This document shows, piece by piece, positions 1-9,180 of a DNA stretch of 64,000 nt. Position 1 is the first letter of the stretch; each line of letters begins with the position of its first letter. Under the pieces are notes generated by a model. The model was not told where the DNA came from and did not search any database. It saw only the letters and a list, made by a program, of their open reading frames with translations. The DNA is taken from positions 272,219 through 336,218 of the forward strand of contig CAWIHS010000003.1 of the NCBI GenBank assembly GCA_963836005.1, read 5' to 3'. The translations under genes and the position numbers were made by a program. Source of the DNA: CAWIHS01 sp963836005. GTDB lineage: Bacteria; Pseudomonadota; Gammaproteobacteria; GRL18.

Positions 1-222
1 TGCTGATTCAAGGTATCCATTTGTTGTTTCAAATGCTTATTCGATGATTTCAAATTCATTAATTGTATTCATTCGTTGTCATATTTAAATGTAACAATAA
101 AATAGGCCTGCGATACAGGGTTTATGCCATCGTTACAGCTATACTGTCATTATATGGGTTGGCTAAAAACAAGACCTGCACAGCACGGCTGTCTTTATTG
201 CAGGCATGAATAATAGCTAAAG

Positions 223-368
223 AAATGTTCTTAAAAGGTGTCCCTTTAGCACAAGAATCTATGATGTATCATTGCTGGATTTGATGTTAATATGAGCGAA
301 ATGATGTATCACAGGGTCTTGTGTGATGCCTCAATACTCTGGCCACTATTTCCGAACAGCTATTTAGA
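223..368 (+). repeat. 146-bp dispersed repeat, copy 1 (central arm-flanked part inverted)
   Basis: Matches 13536-13681 end to end on the same strand in its outer parts. Positions 250-323 form a 74-bp imperfect palindrome bounded by CACAAG and CTTGTG. In the other copy this palindrome is in reverse complement relative to the flanks. No coding capacity. Bases 1-222 before it hold nothing I recognise. Confidence 0.8.
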
Positions 369-532
369 CTGTTCAAGTTAATCAAAAACAAGCTAGCCCA
401 TACACAGTGTAAATGACAAAGGTATGATTTTCCAAATTATTTCGTATTTTCTTTAATCCGTAACCAGGGGCTGTTGATCTTTGAGATGATAGACGAAAGA
501 TCGACAGCCCCAGACAAAATCATAAAAAAATA

Positions 533-706
533 GTAACTACTCAGCGTATTTTGATTATTGTTGCAAGTTATTGATATCAGGTGTTTGTGGAAGAAGCTTA
601 TATAGCCAGGGATGGCTATATAGAGCCTACATGGATGTATTAACGGCGTCTTCTGTAACAAATTCCTGGTATCAATGACGTTTTAGAAATTACGCTGAGT
701 AGTTAC
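533..706 (+). mobile_element. MITE copy 1, IS66-like ends, 8-bp target duplication
   Basis: A 174-bp element bounded by perfect 16-bp inverted repeats GTAACTACTCAGCGTA. It is flanked on both sides by AAAAAATA (525-532 and 707-714), a perfect 8-bp target duplication. Ends beginning GTAA with 8-bp duplications are typical of the IS66 family, so this is probably a non-autonomous IS66 derivative. An internal palindrome (TATATAGCC and its complement) sits in the middle. Compared with copies 2 and 3 it lacks about 82 bp near its right end. Small reading frames across it are not genes. Confidence 0.88.
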
Positions 707-970
707 AAAAAATATACTACAATTTGCTTCTCTGGCGCTTTCAAGAGGGAGGTCAGGAGGGAGGTAAAATGTTACATTCGATTCTATTCATGAAAATTCA
801 ATCCCCATCTCAACCTTTCCCCTGTCATGGGTAAGGAGCAGATTTTATAAACATTTAAATTTATGGTAATTATTACAAGTATGATTTTAGGTGGTAACTT
901 CCGCTAAACATTACGGGCGAAATTGCTCATAAGCATTTGTGTGCGTTATACTGCTTATACCTGGGTCCCT

Positions 971-1531
971 ATGAACGAACAATATATCCTTGAAACTCTG
1001 CGGCTTCGACTTCGTCCGCTTGAACTATCTGATACGTCGGCAATTCAGAAAGCTGCCAGTATCCGAAAAATCGCTGATACCATGATCTCTCTACCGTATC
1101 CCTATCCCGCCGGAGAAGCTCGACGGTACATAGTCCGTCAGCAGTCTGAACAAAAAGCTGGACACTCCGTCAGCTTCACTATAGAGCTGAATGCGAAGGC
1201 ATCGTTCTTAGGCCTGGTTGAAGTGCGTGATATAGAGCGTGAACATTTACAGGGAGAGCTTAGTTTCTGGCTGTCGCCTGAAGCCTGGGGACATGGTTAT
1301 ATGAGCGAAGTTGTCCAGACAATAATACGCTATAGTTTTGTTAGCCTCAGCCTGAATCGACTCTATGCGTACCACATGCTGCGAAACCCGGCTTCTGGAC
1401 GTGTCCTTGAAAAGAATGGTTTCAAGCAAGAGGGAATTCTGCGCCAGCGTGTTCGTAAATGGGGACAATTCGAGGACGTGGCGCTATGGGCTATCCTACG
1501 TCAGGAATGGCATGATGCTCTGGACAGGTGA
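971..1531 (+). CDS. GNAT family N-acetyltransferase (RimJ/RimL type)
   Basis: A 187-residue acetyltransferase of the GNAT fold, RimJ/RimL-like subgroup, expected to transfer acetyl from acetyl-CoA to a protein N-terminus or small amine; the substrate cannot be told from sequence. The N-terminus has the usual ETLRLRLRPLELSD opening, the middle has LSFWLSPEAWGHGYMSE, corresponding to the acetyl-CoA binding loop region, and the C-terminus has RVLEKNGFKQEGILR, the standard motif of this subgroup. I chose the ATG at 971 because family members start just before the ETxRLxLRP motif; an in-frame ATG at 923 would add 16 residues with no similarity. No strong ribosome binding site is visible for either. 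It stands alone, with non-coding DNA on both sides. Confidence 0.85.
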   Translation: MNEQYILETLRLRLRPLELSDTSAIQKAASIRKIADTMISLPYPYPAGEARRYIVRQQSEQKAGHSVSFTIELNAKASFLGLVEVRDIEREHLQGELSFWLSPEAWGHGYMSEVVQTIIRYSFVSLSLNRLYAYHMLRNPASGRVLEKNGFKQEGILRQRVRKWGQFEDVALWAILRQEWHDALDR

Positions 1532-1821
1532 ATCTCTATAGCTAGCCAAATGCAGCCCCAACTCGGAATCTGGAGGCAGATTTGCTATGCAGCAAATCAC
1601 CAGGATAGACAGCTCTTTTAAACCATACGTATATCCCAGGTAATATATACTCCAGCAACTCTGATTCCAATTAAGAGTCGAGTAACTAAAATATTTGTGC
1701 AAAATATTCCTTCACTCTATTAGCCACTGTGACAATAACGACAGGGAATAAATGTGATATATCTATCAATATCCTTACCCTTTTGCTGTTAATATTCTTT
1801 TTAATAAAAAAGGAAATAATA

Positions 1822-2112
1822 ATGGAATTAGCTAAGCACTATTTCTCATCGACGGATATCGTCATATTCAAACAGTATGGGTTGTATCATCTTGCTATAG
1901 AACTACCTCATGAAAATCTTTGTATAGAGTCATATTGTAATCCATCCTTCCAGGAGCTGTTAGCACTTATGCAGAAAAGCATCATTGAAGCAGAAGATGA
2001 ATTTGGAAAATTAAGCATTCATGAAGAAGCCATAATGGGTGTTTTTAGCAGTATGAAAGAACTGGAAAACCATTTGATCAAAGAAATGGAAAGTGCACAA
2101 CTTACAGCTTGA
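1822..2112 (+). CDS. Hypothetical 96-residue protein
   Basis: I do not recognise the family. The start at 1822 (MELAKHYF) is favoured because AGGAAA lies just upstream at suitable spacing. An in-frame frame open from 1729 would add a hydrophobic leader without a binding site. The product is soluble, acidic and probably mainly helical (central EAEDEFGKLSIHEEAIMG), with no signal peptide, membrane segment or metal-binding cluster. It stands alone. About 525 bp of DNA without a gene follows before the MITE at 2638; I see nothing definite in that stretch. Confidence 0.55.
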   Translation: MELAKHYFSSTDIVIFKQYGLYHLAIELPHENLCIESYCNPSFQELLALMQKSIIEAEDEFGKLSIHEEAIMGVFSSMKELENHLIKEMESAQLTA

Positions 2113-2637
2113 TTAATTTTTACAGGCGCTATACCTCTGTGGACTATACTGACAAGTGAATTAAACTCACGTTACTTTAATTAGGATGCAAAATTTAAGA
2201 TTTAAACTATGACGGCCGGAAAAAACTGTGACTGAAGGAAAAAAGCTTAGCTGATTTATTTGCTGGTGTGACTGAAGAATAATTATCATACAAAAAATTT
2301 ACAGTTTACGCTTAATCTAACAGCAACAGTCCTGACGCAAGACAAAACACACATCAGGCCTGTTTTAAAGTTTAAAATTTTCGCTTTAGCAGCTGTATCT
2401 CAAATACAACTGTCAGAACATGACTTACTGTGATAGACAGATGGCATAAATACTGCTCGGTGGTGTATCCCTTGTAGTAAAAGGATCAGAACATAAAGCC
2501 TTCCAGCCATTATTCTGTGAGGTCGGCTGGCTATATCTTAAGAATTGATCCACTGCACAAGCCGCTCCACCGCCGGCGACCTTCCATCCACTTTGACAAA
2601 ACCTTTCTCTGTTAATAGGCTATGAGCTAGCAAATAG

Positions 2638-2893
2638 GTAACTACTCAGCGTATTTTGATTATTGTTGCAAGTTATTGATATCAGGTGTTTGTGGAAGAA
2701 GCTTATATAGCCAGGGATGGCTATATAGAGCCTGCATGGATGTATTAACGGCGTCTTCTGTAACAAATTCCTGGTATCAATGACGTTTTAGAAATTACGC
2801 TTCTAAGTTACAAAAATATAAGTCTTTGAATTTTATATGTTTGTAACTTTTTGATGGTTAGCCTTCCTGCGGCTTGATTTGCTGAGTAGTTAC
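2638..2893 (+). mobile_element. MITE copy 2, IS66-like ends, 8-bp target duplication
   Basis: A 256-bp full-length member bounded by GTAACTACTCAGC and GCTGAGTAGTTAC. It is flanked by GCAAATAG at 2630-2637 and 2894-2901, a perfect 8-bp target duplication. The interior is nearly identical to copy 3 at 25173-25428 and, apart from about 82 bp at the right, to copy 1. It sits just beyond the 3' end of the glucosylglycerate phosphorylase gene. Confidence 0.9.
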
Positions 2894-2953
2894 GCAAATA
2901 GTTTAACCTAAAATAAGCTTTCAGGCTATGATGTTCGAAATCAAAACAAAAAA

Positions 2954-4696
2954 CTAATAATTACTTAACCAGATGGATTGATAGGGCTCCAGTTCAAGAG
3001 AAAAGCTGGTATCATCAAGTTTCCAGCCGGTAAGCAGATCACGCCACTGATCTGTAGTGATAAGATTAATGTCCTTGAGGCTGATGCTGAGCTTTTCATA
3101 ATGTATATTACTGATCGAAAAAATACTCTGTTCACGATCGATACTTTCGCGCCAGAATGCAAAAACATTCTCTCCCAGATGTAAGGTAAATTGTGTTGCA
3201 TTGGGATGAAAAGCCGGTTGCTGCTTGCGGATCTTCAGCAGGCGCTTCAACTCAGTCAGTATCCTGTAATGAGGTGAAACTGGATTGGACAGCAGTTCAT
3301 TGAGTTCATTCAGCTGCCAGACATGCCGGTTGATGGCACGATTATTACTGCTATGTTTCACCTTATCATAGTCATTGCGCGTTCCCAGCATACTATGAAT
3401 ATAAAAGGCCGGTAAGCCTTCAAGCGCCATCATGATCGTATGTGCACAGATAAAACGTTCAAACTGCCATCTGTCAGGACCATGATCTACTGTTCCTTGC
3501 AGGGCGTCATAGAGGCTGACATTGATTTCATAGGGCTTATGTTCTGCTCTCTGTGTTTCTCTGGTCGAAATACGCGCACCGAAACTGCTCATGGTGCTGA
3601 CCAGCGTATTGATTTCCTGCTCTGCAAGTAAACCTTCTACCGGCCTGAGTCCTATACCATCATGTGAGGCGATAAAATTTAAATAGGTAGTTCCCATTCT
3701 TGCAGGCGGCATACTCATGAGCCAGGTTTTCAAATGCCGACAATTACCAGTGATCAAGGTATAGATCAATAAGGGCGGCAGAGAAAAATTGTAGATAAGA
3801 TGAGCTTCATTGGAATTACCGAAATAAGTTAAATTTTCACGGTTTGGTACATTGGTTTCAGTAATGACAATAGACTGAGGAGATTTATATTCAATCAAAG
3901 TTCGTAACAACTTAATAATTTCGTGAGTCTCCTGCAAGTGAATGCAGGTTGTAGCAGATTTTTTCCATAAAAATGCCACCGCATCGAGACGAAAAATTGT
4001 TATTCCATTATCAAGATAATGAGCGATGATCTTGATGATTTCCAATAACACCCGGGTATTACGAAAATCCAGATCAATCTGATCATGACTGAACGTGCAC
4101 CAGACTTTTTTTATCCCATTGAGAGTCTGTACTTCTTTTAACAACGGCGATGTGCGCGGCCTGACCACCTTAGAGATATCAAAGTCATCAGCTACTTCGA
4201 TAAAATAATCTTGACCGGGAGATAAATTATTTTTAAAATTATCAAACCACTGGCTTCTTGATGAAATATGATTAACCACCAGATCTGCCATAATTTTATA
4301 TTCTCTGGATAAAGTCCTGATATCCTCCCAATCACCCAGACCATCATTGACTTTAAGATAATCTATAACAGCAAACCCGTCATCTGAACTGTAGGGAAAA
4401 AAAGGTAAAATATGCAGCCAGGTAATGGTTTCTTGCAGATTTTGTTGCAAAAACTCATGCAGACAATCCAGAGGTTTTCTCGTTTTAGCCTTGAGACTGT
4501 CACCATAACTAATCAGCAAAACATCATTCTGATCCCAATGGTTGGCATAAGATTGTAATTTACAGCCTTTATCTTCAATCTGAATAGCATCCAGGATCTT
4601 ATAAACCAGACAGGAATGATTATGCTCTGGATAAATAAACTCCAGATGCTGTTCCAGCTTTAGTATAAATTCGCCGTAAGCACTTAATGCGTCCAT
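2954..4696 (-). CDS. GH13_18 phosphorylase, probable glucosylglycerate phosphorylase
   Basis: A 580-residue alpha-amylase-fold (GH13) enzyme of the sucrose-phosphorylase subfamily. Catalytic residues are visible: nucleophile Asp238 in FRLDAVAFLWK, acid/base Glu280 in IVITETNVPN, and Asp346 in IASHDGIGLRP. This subfamily also contains glucosylglycerate, glucosylglycerol and sucrose 6-phosphate phosphorylases. Its place directly after a glucosyl-3-phosphoglycerate synthase (14 bp gap, same strand) argues for phosphorolysis of glucosylglycerate to glucose 1-phosphate and glycerate. No signal peptide is present, so it should be cytoplasmic. Together with its two upstream neighbours it forms a make-and-recycle module for the compatible solute glucosylglycerate. 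Substrate assignment rests on context; sucrose phosphorylase is the main alternative. Confidence 0.8.
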   Translation of the reverse strand: MDALSAYGEFILKLEQHLEFIYPEHNHSCLVYKILDAIQIEDKGCKLQSYANHWDQNDVLLISYGDSLKAKTRKPLDCLHEFLQQNLQETITWLHILPFFPYSSDDGFAVIDYLKVNDGLGDWEDIRTLSREYKIMADLVVNHISSRSQWFDNFKNNLSPGQDYFIEVADDFDISKVVRPRTSPLLKEVQTLNGIKKVWCTFSHDQIDLDFRNTRVLLEIIKIIAHYLDNGITIFRLDAVAFLWKKSATTCIHLQETHEIIKLLRTLIEYKSPQSIVITETNVPNRENLTYFGNSNEAHLIYNFSLPPLLIYTLITGNCRHLKTWLMSMPPARMGTTYLNFIASHDGIGLRPVEGLLAEQEINTLVSTMSSFGARISTRETQRAEHKPYEINVSLYDALQGTVDHGPDRWQFERFICAHTIMMALEGLPAFYIHSMLGTRNDYDKVKHSSNNRAINRHVWQLNELNELLSNPVSPHYRILTELKRLLKIRKQQPAFHPNATQFTLHLGENVFAFWRESIDREQSIFSISNIHYEKLSISLKDINLITTDQWRDLLTGWKLDDTSFSLELEPYQSIWLSNY

Positions 4697-4710
4697 TAGT
4701 TTTGTTTTCC

Positions 4711-5931
4711 TTACCCGTAATTATTCATATCTTCTGCAACAGCCTGTAGCAATTCTTTTTGAATTGTTGGGATGGCACTGATGACACGATTCCAGCTGGG
4801 CATAAAGGGTGTTTCCAGAGGTTTATCAAAAAATTCCGCACCGGCCAGCATAATATTTGCAGAAAATAATTCCACCGCCTGTTCTTCAAAATGCCGGTCC
4901 AGCTTGAGGCCATTTATCGTCGCATCATCTGCATACATTTGTATAAAGTCCAGAGCAATACGATAGTAGGTAGCTTTTAAGGTGCGGAATTTCTCGGGCG
5001 TTAAAATTTCTCCATTCGCCGCCAGTTTTCTAAACAAGGCTTTGCAAATGTCCATACTCATTCTGGAAAGCCCGGTGGTCTGATCATCAAATGAGATATC
5101 CTGATGCTTATGATCATAGCTATCTGCAATTTCAACCTGACAAATACGGTTAATAGCATGGTTTCGTTGAATCTCTGACAATACACCCAATTCAAGTCCC
5201 CAGTTGCTGGGAATTTTTAAATCCTTAACCGCATTGGTAGTAAAGACCATTTCACCAGCCAACGGATAGCGAAAACTATCCAGATAACATAAAAAATCCA
5301 GCGGGCCACAGACTTTTTTCAATGCACGGATCAGGGGTGTTACCAATAACCGACTGACACGTCCATTCATTTTATGTTCAGCAATACGGCTGTAGTAACC
5401 CTTGCAATATTCATAATTAAAGCCGGTATTTACTACCGGATAAATGAGTTTGGCCAGCATTTCTTTTGAATACGTCAGAATATCGCAATCATGTAGAGCA
5501 ATAACCTGACTATTGTTTCTGGCCAGAATATACCCCATGCAATACCAGACATTGCGTCCTTTGCCCTGTTCCATCGGGGCCAGTCCTTCACTTTTTAACA
5601 ATTCATCTATGACCTGTAATCTACTGCCGTCATTCCATAATACACTGTGTTTTTGCGTCAGCCTGGAGAAATATTTTAGCGCATGTCTGTATTGGGAAAT
5701 ATCAGCCCTGTCAAGGCCAATTACTATTTCATTAATGTAAGAGATCTGTTGTAATTCATTGATAATATGCTCAAGTGCAGGTCCCTGAAGCTCTGAATAA
5801 AGAGACGGCAGCAGTAAGGTAATTGGCCGGGTTCTGGAGAATTCAAGCAACTGTTGTTCTCGTTCACTATCAAATTCAGCATTTAAATTATGAAGAGTCG
5901 TAACTGCACCGTTTTGAAAAAAATCACCCAC
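4711..5931 (-). CDS. gpgS: Glucosyl-3-phosphoglycerate synthase (GT81-like)
   Basis: A 406-residue GT-A glycosyltransferase that should join NDP-glucose and 3-phosphoglycerate to give glucosyl-3-phosphoglycerate, the first step of glucosylglycerate synthesis. The metal-binding DXD is D148-C-D150 in ALHDCDIL. Other family-like stretches are EQGKGRNVWYCMGYILA before it, and SNWGLELGVLSEIQRN, typical of GpgS and mannosyl-3-phosphoglycerate synthase-like enzymes, after it. The length fits the bacterial GpgS family. The upstream gene (6095-6952) encodes the matching phosphatase and the downstream gene a GH13_18 phosphorylase, which favours glucosyl over mannosyl donor use. A 153-bp structured repeat sits between this gene and the phosphatase, so the two may not be cotranscribed in the ordinary way. 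Confidence 0.82.
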   Translation of the reverse strand: MGDFFQNGAVTTLHNLNAEFDSEREQQLLEFSRTRPITLLLPSLYSELQGPALEHIINELQQISYINEIVIGLDRADISQYRHALKYFSRLTQKHSVLWNDGSRLQVIDELLKSEGLAPMEQGKGRNVWYCMGYILARNNSQVIALHDCDILTYSKEMLAKLIYPVVNTGFNYEYCKGYYSRIAEHKMNGRVSRLLVTPLIRALKKVCGPLDFLCYLDSFRYPLAGEMVFTTNAVKDLKIPSNWGLELGVLSEIQRNHAINRICQVEIADSYDHKHQDISFDDQTTGLSRMSMDICKALFRKLAANGEILTPEKFRTLKATYYRIALDFIQMYADDATINGLKLDRHFEEQAVELFSANIMLAGAEFFDKPLETPFMPSWNRVISAIPTIQKELLQAVAEDMNNYG

Positions 5932-5959
5932 ATTATTTACCTTCTTTAAAAATTAATTA

Positions 5960-6112
5960 GTGTCCTTCCATTTTTAGATGGACACTTGTGGCACAGGGAT
6001 GTGCTACCATTTTTAATGATGACAAATCATTGAAAATGCAGCAAAAGAAAAATCACATTTTTTTCTTTTGCGTTCCATAATAGAGCCAGAATGGCTATTT
6101 ATGGATGGAAAC
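5960..6112 (+). repeat. Multi-hairpin repeat, copy 1
   Basis: A 153-bp unit also found at 8935-9087 (same strand) and 11879-12026 (opposite strand). It contains consecutive potential hairpins: GTGTCC/GGACAC at the left end, GCAAAAGAAAAA pairing with TTTTTCTTTTGC in the middle, and CCATAA/TTATGG at the right end. It overlaps the last codons and stop of the phosphatase gene (6095-6952). Confidence 0.75.
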
Positions 6113-6952
6113 TAATTTTTCTAACCTGGCATTAATTAAGGGTTCCAGCATTTCAATCCAGCCCGCAGTCCCATTTTCAATACTGTAAATCGTTTTCTTT
6201 TTACCTTCAACAACCAGTTTTTCAGCATTGTTTTTCACTACCAGGGCATAGTCAGCTTCGTTCAGCATACTGATATCATTCATACTGTCCCCGATAGCAA
6301 TGACTATTTTGTTCACGTTTGGGGTGAATTTCCAGTGATTGAGCAACCATTGCATTGCCTGTCCCTTACTGCAATGACTGCCCAGATGAATAAAACGCCC
6401 GCCTGCTTGTGTTTCAATGTTGTGAGACGCTAATTTTTTTTTAAAAATTTTCAGTTGCTGCTGATCATCTTGCCAGACTACAGGTTCAGAAAAAGATCTC
6501 TGCTTAGCCGCATAGGCATCTTCGAGATTTAACAGTGTTAAATCTGATAACTGTTGCAGCGTTAAATCATCAAAACCAGTATATTTAAAATGGTATTTCT
6601 GTTTGAGTTGATTAGCTGTTTTGATGATAAAACTACGTTTACTCGCAAAAGTTTTTATGTAATTATCCTCTATCCTCATCAGCTTATTAGTGTTTATCGA
6701 CAGATATTTGTCTGCCGCGGCAGCACTAAAGATCACAGCAGCCCCATTTTCAATAATACAGGGGGTATCAAGCTGCAGCTGTTCGTGTAGTTTGATTATC
6801 TCCAGCTCGGTTTTACTACTGTTAATTATCAGAGGAATATCATTTTGTTTCAGTTTCTGCAGCAGAGGAACAGCCTGCTGAAAACTATAATTATTGTGAT
6901 CTAGCAAACTGCCATCAAGATCAGTAAATATAATGATGTTATTTTTATTCAT
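6095..6952 (-). CDS. HAD-family glucosyl/mannosyl-3-phosphoglycerate phosphatase
   Basis: A 285-residue HAD phosphatase of the MPGP (Cof-type, C2b cap) group, predicted to dephosphorylate glucosyl-3-phosphoglycerate to glucosylglycerate. Motif I is IIIFTDLDGSLLDH with nucleophile Asp11 and acid/base Asp13. Motif II is IINSSKTELEI, and motif IV is GDSMNDISMLNEADYALVV. These are arranged as in mannosyl-3-phosphoglycerate phosphatases. The last five residues (VSIHK) and the stop codon are encoded by the end of a dispersed 153-bp repeat, so the C-terminus was probably altered when the repeat arrived. Next gene downstream is the synthase. About 590 bp upstream (6953-7545) lack a recognisable gene; only scattered AT-rich sequence is visible there. 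Confidence 0.82.
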   Translation of the reverse strand: MNKNNIIIFTDLDGSLLDHNNYSFQQAVPLLQKLKQNDIPLIINSSKTELEIIKLHEQLQLDTPCIIENGAAVIFSAAAADKYLSINTNKLMRIEDNYIKTFASKRSFIIKTANQLKQKYHFKYTGFDDLTLQQLSDLTLLNLEDAYAAKQRSFSEPVVWQDDQQQLKIFKKKLASHNIETQAGGRFIHLGSHCSKGQAMQWLLNHWKFTPNVNKIVIAIGDSMNDISMLNEADYALVVKNNAEKLVVEGKKKTIYSIENGTAGWIEMLEPLINARLEKLVSIHK

Positions 6953-7545
6953 AAAGAATCGGTTTAATGAATATCAGGCTCGCATTTATAGTCATCTATA
7001 TTCACATTGCTAATCTATGTAATTTAACTTAGCAATATGTTTGCCAATATCCTGAGACAGTTATTAAATCAGCTTTAAATTGGGAGCTGGAAAATTATTT
7101 CGCTACTCCTTAAGTTTTGCTGCAAACCGGCTGGTAATGCACATTTAATACATATGAACGCCATTATATTTGACCTTATTGGAGAGCAAGTATGACTTCA
7201 CTAAATCTCTGCAGGATAATATTTGGAATTTTAGTGAAATATAGCATGCACCAATTTAGTGCATCGTTATGGAATGTCAGGGCGGTATTGAATCGATTGC
7301 GTGCAGAAAAATAAGGCAGCAGAGTTAATCTGCTGCTAAATTTAATGATTGAATGCAATCACAGTCAAGCTCCAGTATCTCAGTAATAAGAAACTTTATC
7401 GTTCTCCCAACCCTAACCTTCCCCCTCAGATTTAGAGAAGGAGTAGAGCTTAAAAGAAGTTAAATACGCTTTTTTGTAATGAACCCAAATTACTACGAAT
7501 ATGCTACAATACAACATAGAATTAACCTGAGCAGGTATAAACTAA

Positions 7546-8817
7546 ATGGCTGAGAAACTCAGTATACAGATTGATTTAAGTGAAAAAAAAGCAGCAGTGG
7601 AAACCCTGGCTTCCATTGCCCCTGCTCCGCCTGATGTGGTTTATCACTATGACAGAATTTTTGTTGCTCTGATTGTGACAGTAGGCATACTCTATGCGGC
7701 CTATTATTTCATTTTCGGCGACAACAATGAAAATGTGACAGAACCACCCTATCAGACAGCACAGACTCTTGCAGTAAATCCGAAACCGGCTACAAACAGT
7801 AACGATGCAGTTCCACCGGATCCAGGAGAGCAGATGCCTATGGCTACTGATACAGCACCAGAGATAACACCTGCTATAGCTTCTAAACAGCCTGTGCAGC
7901 TTCCAGCACAGGAGCATGAACAGCAGCTATCAGTTAATAAGCAGGAATTTCAGGCACCGGACACCAGTCCATTTCTAGAACCAGAACCAGAACCAGAGCC
8001 AGAACAAACTCAGGATTTGTCTGATAACAATATGAGTATCGGGTCTGACACCAGCAAGGAAAAATCAGATTTCTCAAAAGCCGTTAAAACTGCTCTAAAC
8101 CAGAGCACCGACAGACCCATACCTAATCTGCCGACCGCTGATGTTCAACTGGGTTCAGACCCCACTGCACTTATTAGTCAAACTAAAAGCATAGATAATG
8201 ATGTAACTGATAAATCGATGAATATCGATATTCGTGAAGCAGGCAATGGCAATTCAGCACCGACCAGTGCAAAAGAACAGTGGGATAAACAGCAACAGGC
8301 TAATGAAACACAAGCTAACCCGGCTGAAAACCTGAAAACTCCAGAGATAACAAACACTCAGACGCGCAGTCAAAACGTTCAGGAAATACCCGTCAAACAA
8401 AACACTGCTAATACAATGATTAATTCTGCTTCCGTTACCCCCGAAACTGAAAAATCATCAAAAATAATACCCGTGCAGGTATTATCTAATAAATTAAGCC
8501 GGGTACAGTTAACCTCGAGTGTTTATAAGAAAGAACCTGTAGACCAGCTTTCTTCCCCTGTCATCGGTAACAAAACCCAGGCGACAAAAATCTATCTGTT
8601 TACTCAACTGGATAACAGCAAGGGGAGCAGCATAGAACATCAATGGTGGCATAAAGGCAAACTGGTGAGCAAAAAAAAATTTACTGCATTGGGCAATCGC
8701 TGGCGCTGTTACTCTAGCAAGAACATTAGCAAATACCGGCAGGGGGATTGGCAGCTCAAGGTCGTGGATGAAAACGGTAAGCTGATGGCAGAAACGGCTT
8801 TTGAATTTAAAATTTAA
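7546..8817 (+). CDS. Single-pass membrane protein with C-terminal DUF2914 domain
   Basis: A 423-residue protein. Residues 1-38 are cytoplasmic, a single membrane segment (roughly 39-58, FVALIVTVGILYAAYYFIF) follows, then a long low-complexity Pro/Glu/Gln/Thr linker including a Pro-Glu dipeptide repeat, and a C-terminal DUF2914 domain (about 335-423). That domain shows the family pattern H-Q-W-W-H-K-G-K and RWRCYSSKNISKYRQGDW. DUF2914 is thought to be an extracytoplasmic beta domain, but its function is not established. The linker length suggests a tether reaching across the periplasm. The gene stands alone with a repeat element 120 bp downstream. Confidence 0.72.
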   Translation: MAEKLSIQIDLSEKKAAVETLASIAPAPPDVVYHYDRIFVALIVTVGILYAAYYFIFGDNNENVTEPPYQTAQTLAVNPKPATNSNDAVPPDPGEQMPMATDTAPEITPAIASKQPVQLPAQEHEQQLSVNKQEFQAPDTSPFLEPEPEPEPEQTQDLSDNNMSIGSDTSKEKSDFSKAVKTALNQSTDRPIPNLPTADVQLGSDPTALISQTKSIDNDVTDKSMNIDIREAGNGNSAPTSAKEQWDKQQQANETQANPAENLKTPEITNTQTRSQNVQEIPVKQNTANTMINSASVTPETEKSSKIIPVQVLSNKLSRVQLTSSVYKKEPVDQLSSPVIGNKTQATKIYLFTQLDNSKGSSIEHQWWHKGKLVSKKKFTALGNRWRCYSSKNISKYRQGDWQLKVVDENGKLMAETAFEFKI

Positions 8818-8934
8818 ATCGCCTACTGTTCTGGTTCTGACAGGTTATACCATTAGCATTGGTAATTTACATTCTCCTGAATACTCAGTTTATAACGAGC
8901 ACTGCCAGGCAGCCTAAACCACATGACTTAAGTA

Positions 8935-9087
8935 GTGTCTATCCGTTTTTAGATAGACACTTGTGGTCCAGAGATGTGCTAGCATATTTAATGATGACAA
9001 GTCATTGAAAATGCAGCAAAAGAAAAATCACACTTTTTCTTTTGCGTTCCATAATATAGCCAGGAGGGCTATATTATGGATGAAAAC
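8935..9087 (+). repeat. Multi-hairpin repeat, copy 2
   Basis: A 153-bp copy of the unit at 5960-6112. The left hairpin reads GTGTCTATC/GATAGACAC and the right one CCATAATATAGCC/GGCTATATTATGG. Both stems are better paired than in copy 1, with changes on both arms. Confidence 0.75.
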
Positions 9088-9180
9088 CAAGTTGTTATTT
9101 CAGGATTTATTCCTGATTCCACCTGAAGGGTGAATCCAGTATGCCTGAAAAATCATGCGAACTCAGTGCATCGCGCTGGT

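Noticed and set aside
437..661. 74-codon minus-strand frame, repeated at 25092-25301
   Set aside because: It lies inside copies of the MITE and depends on the repeat sequence; no signal, domain or ribosome binding site.
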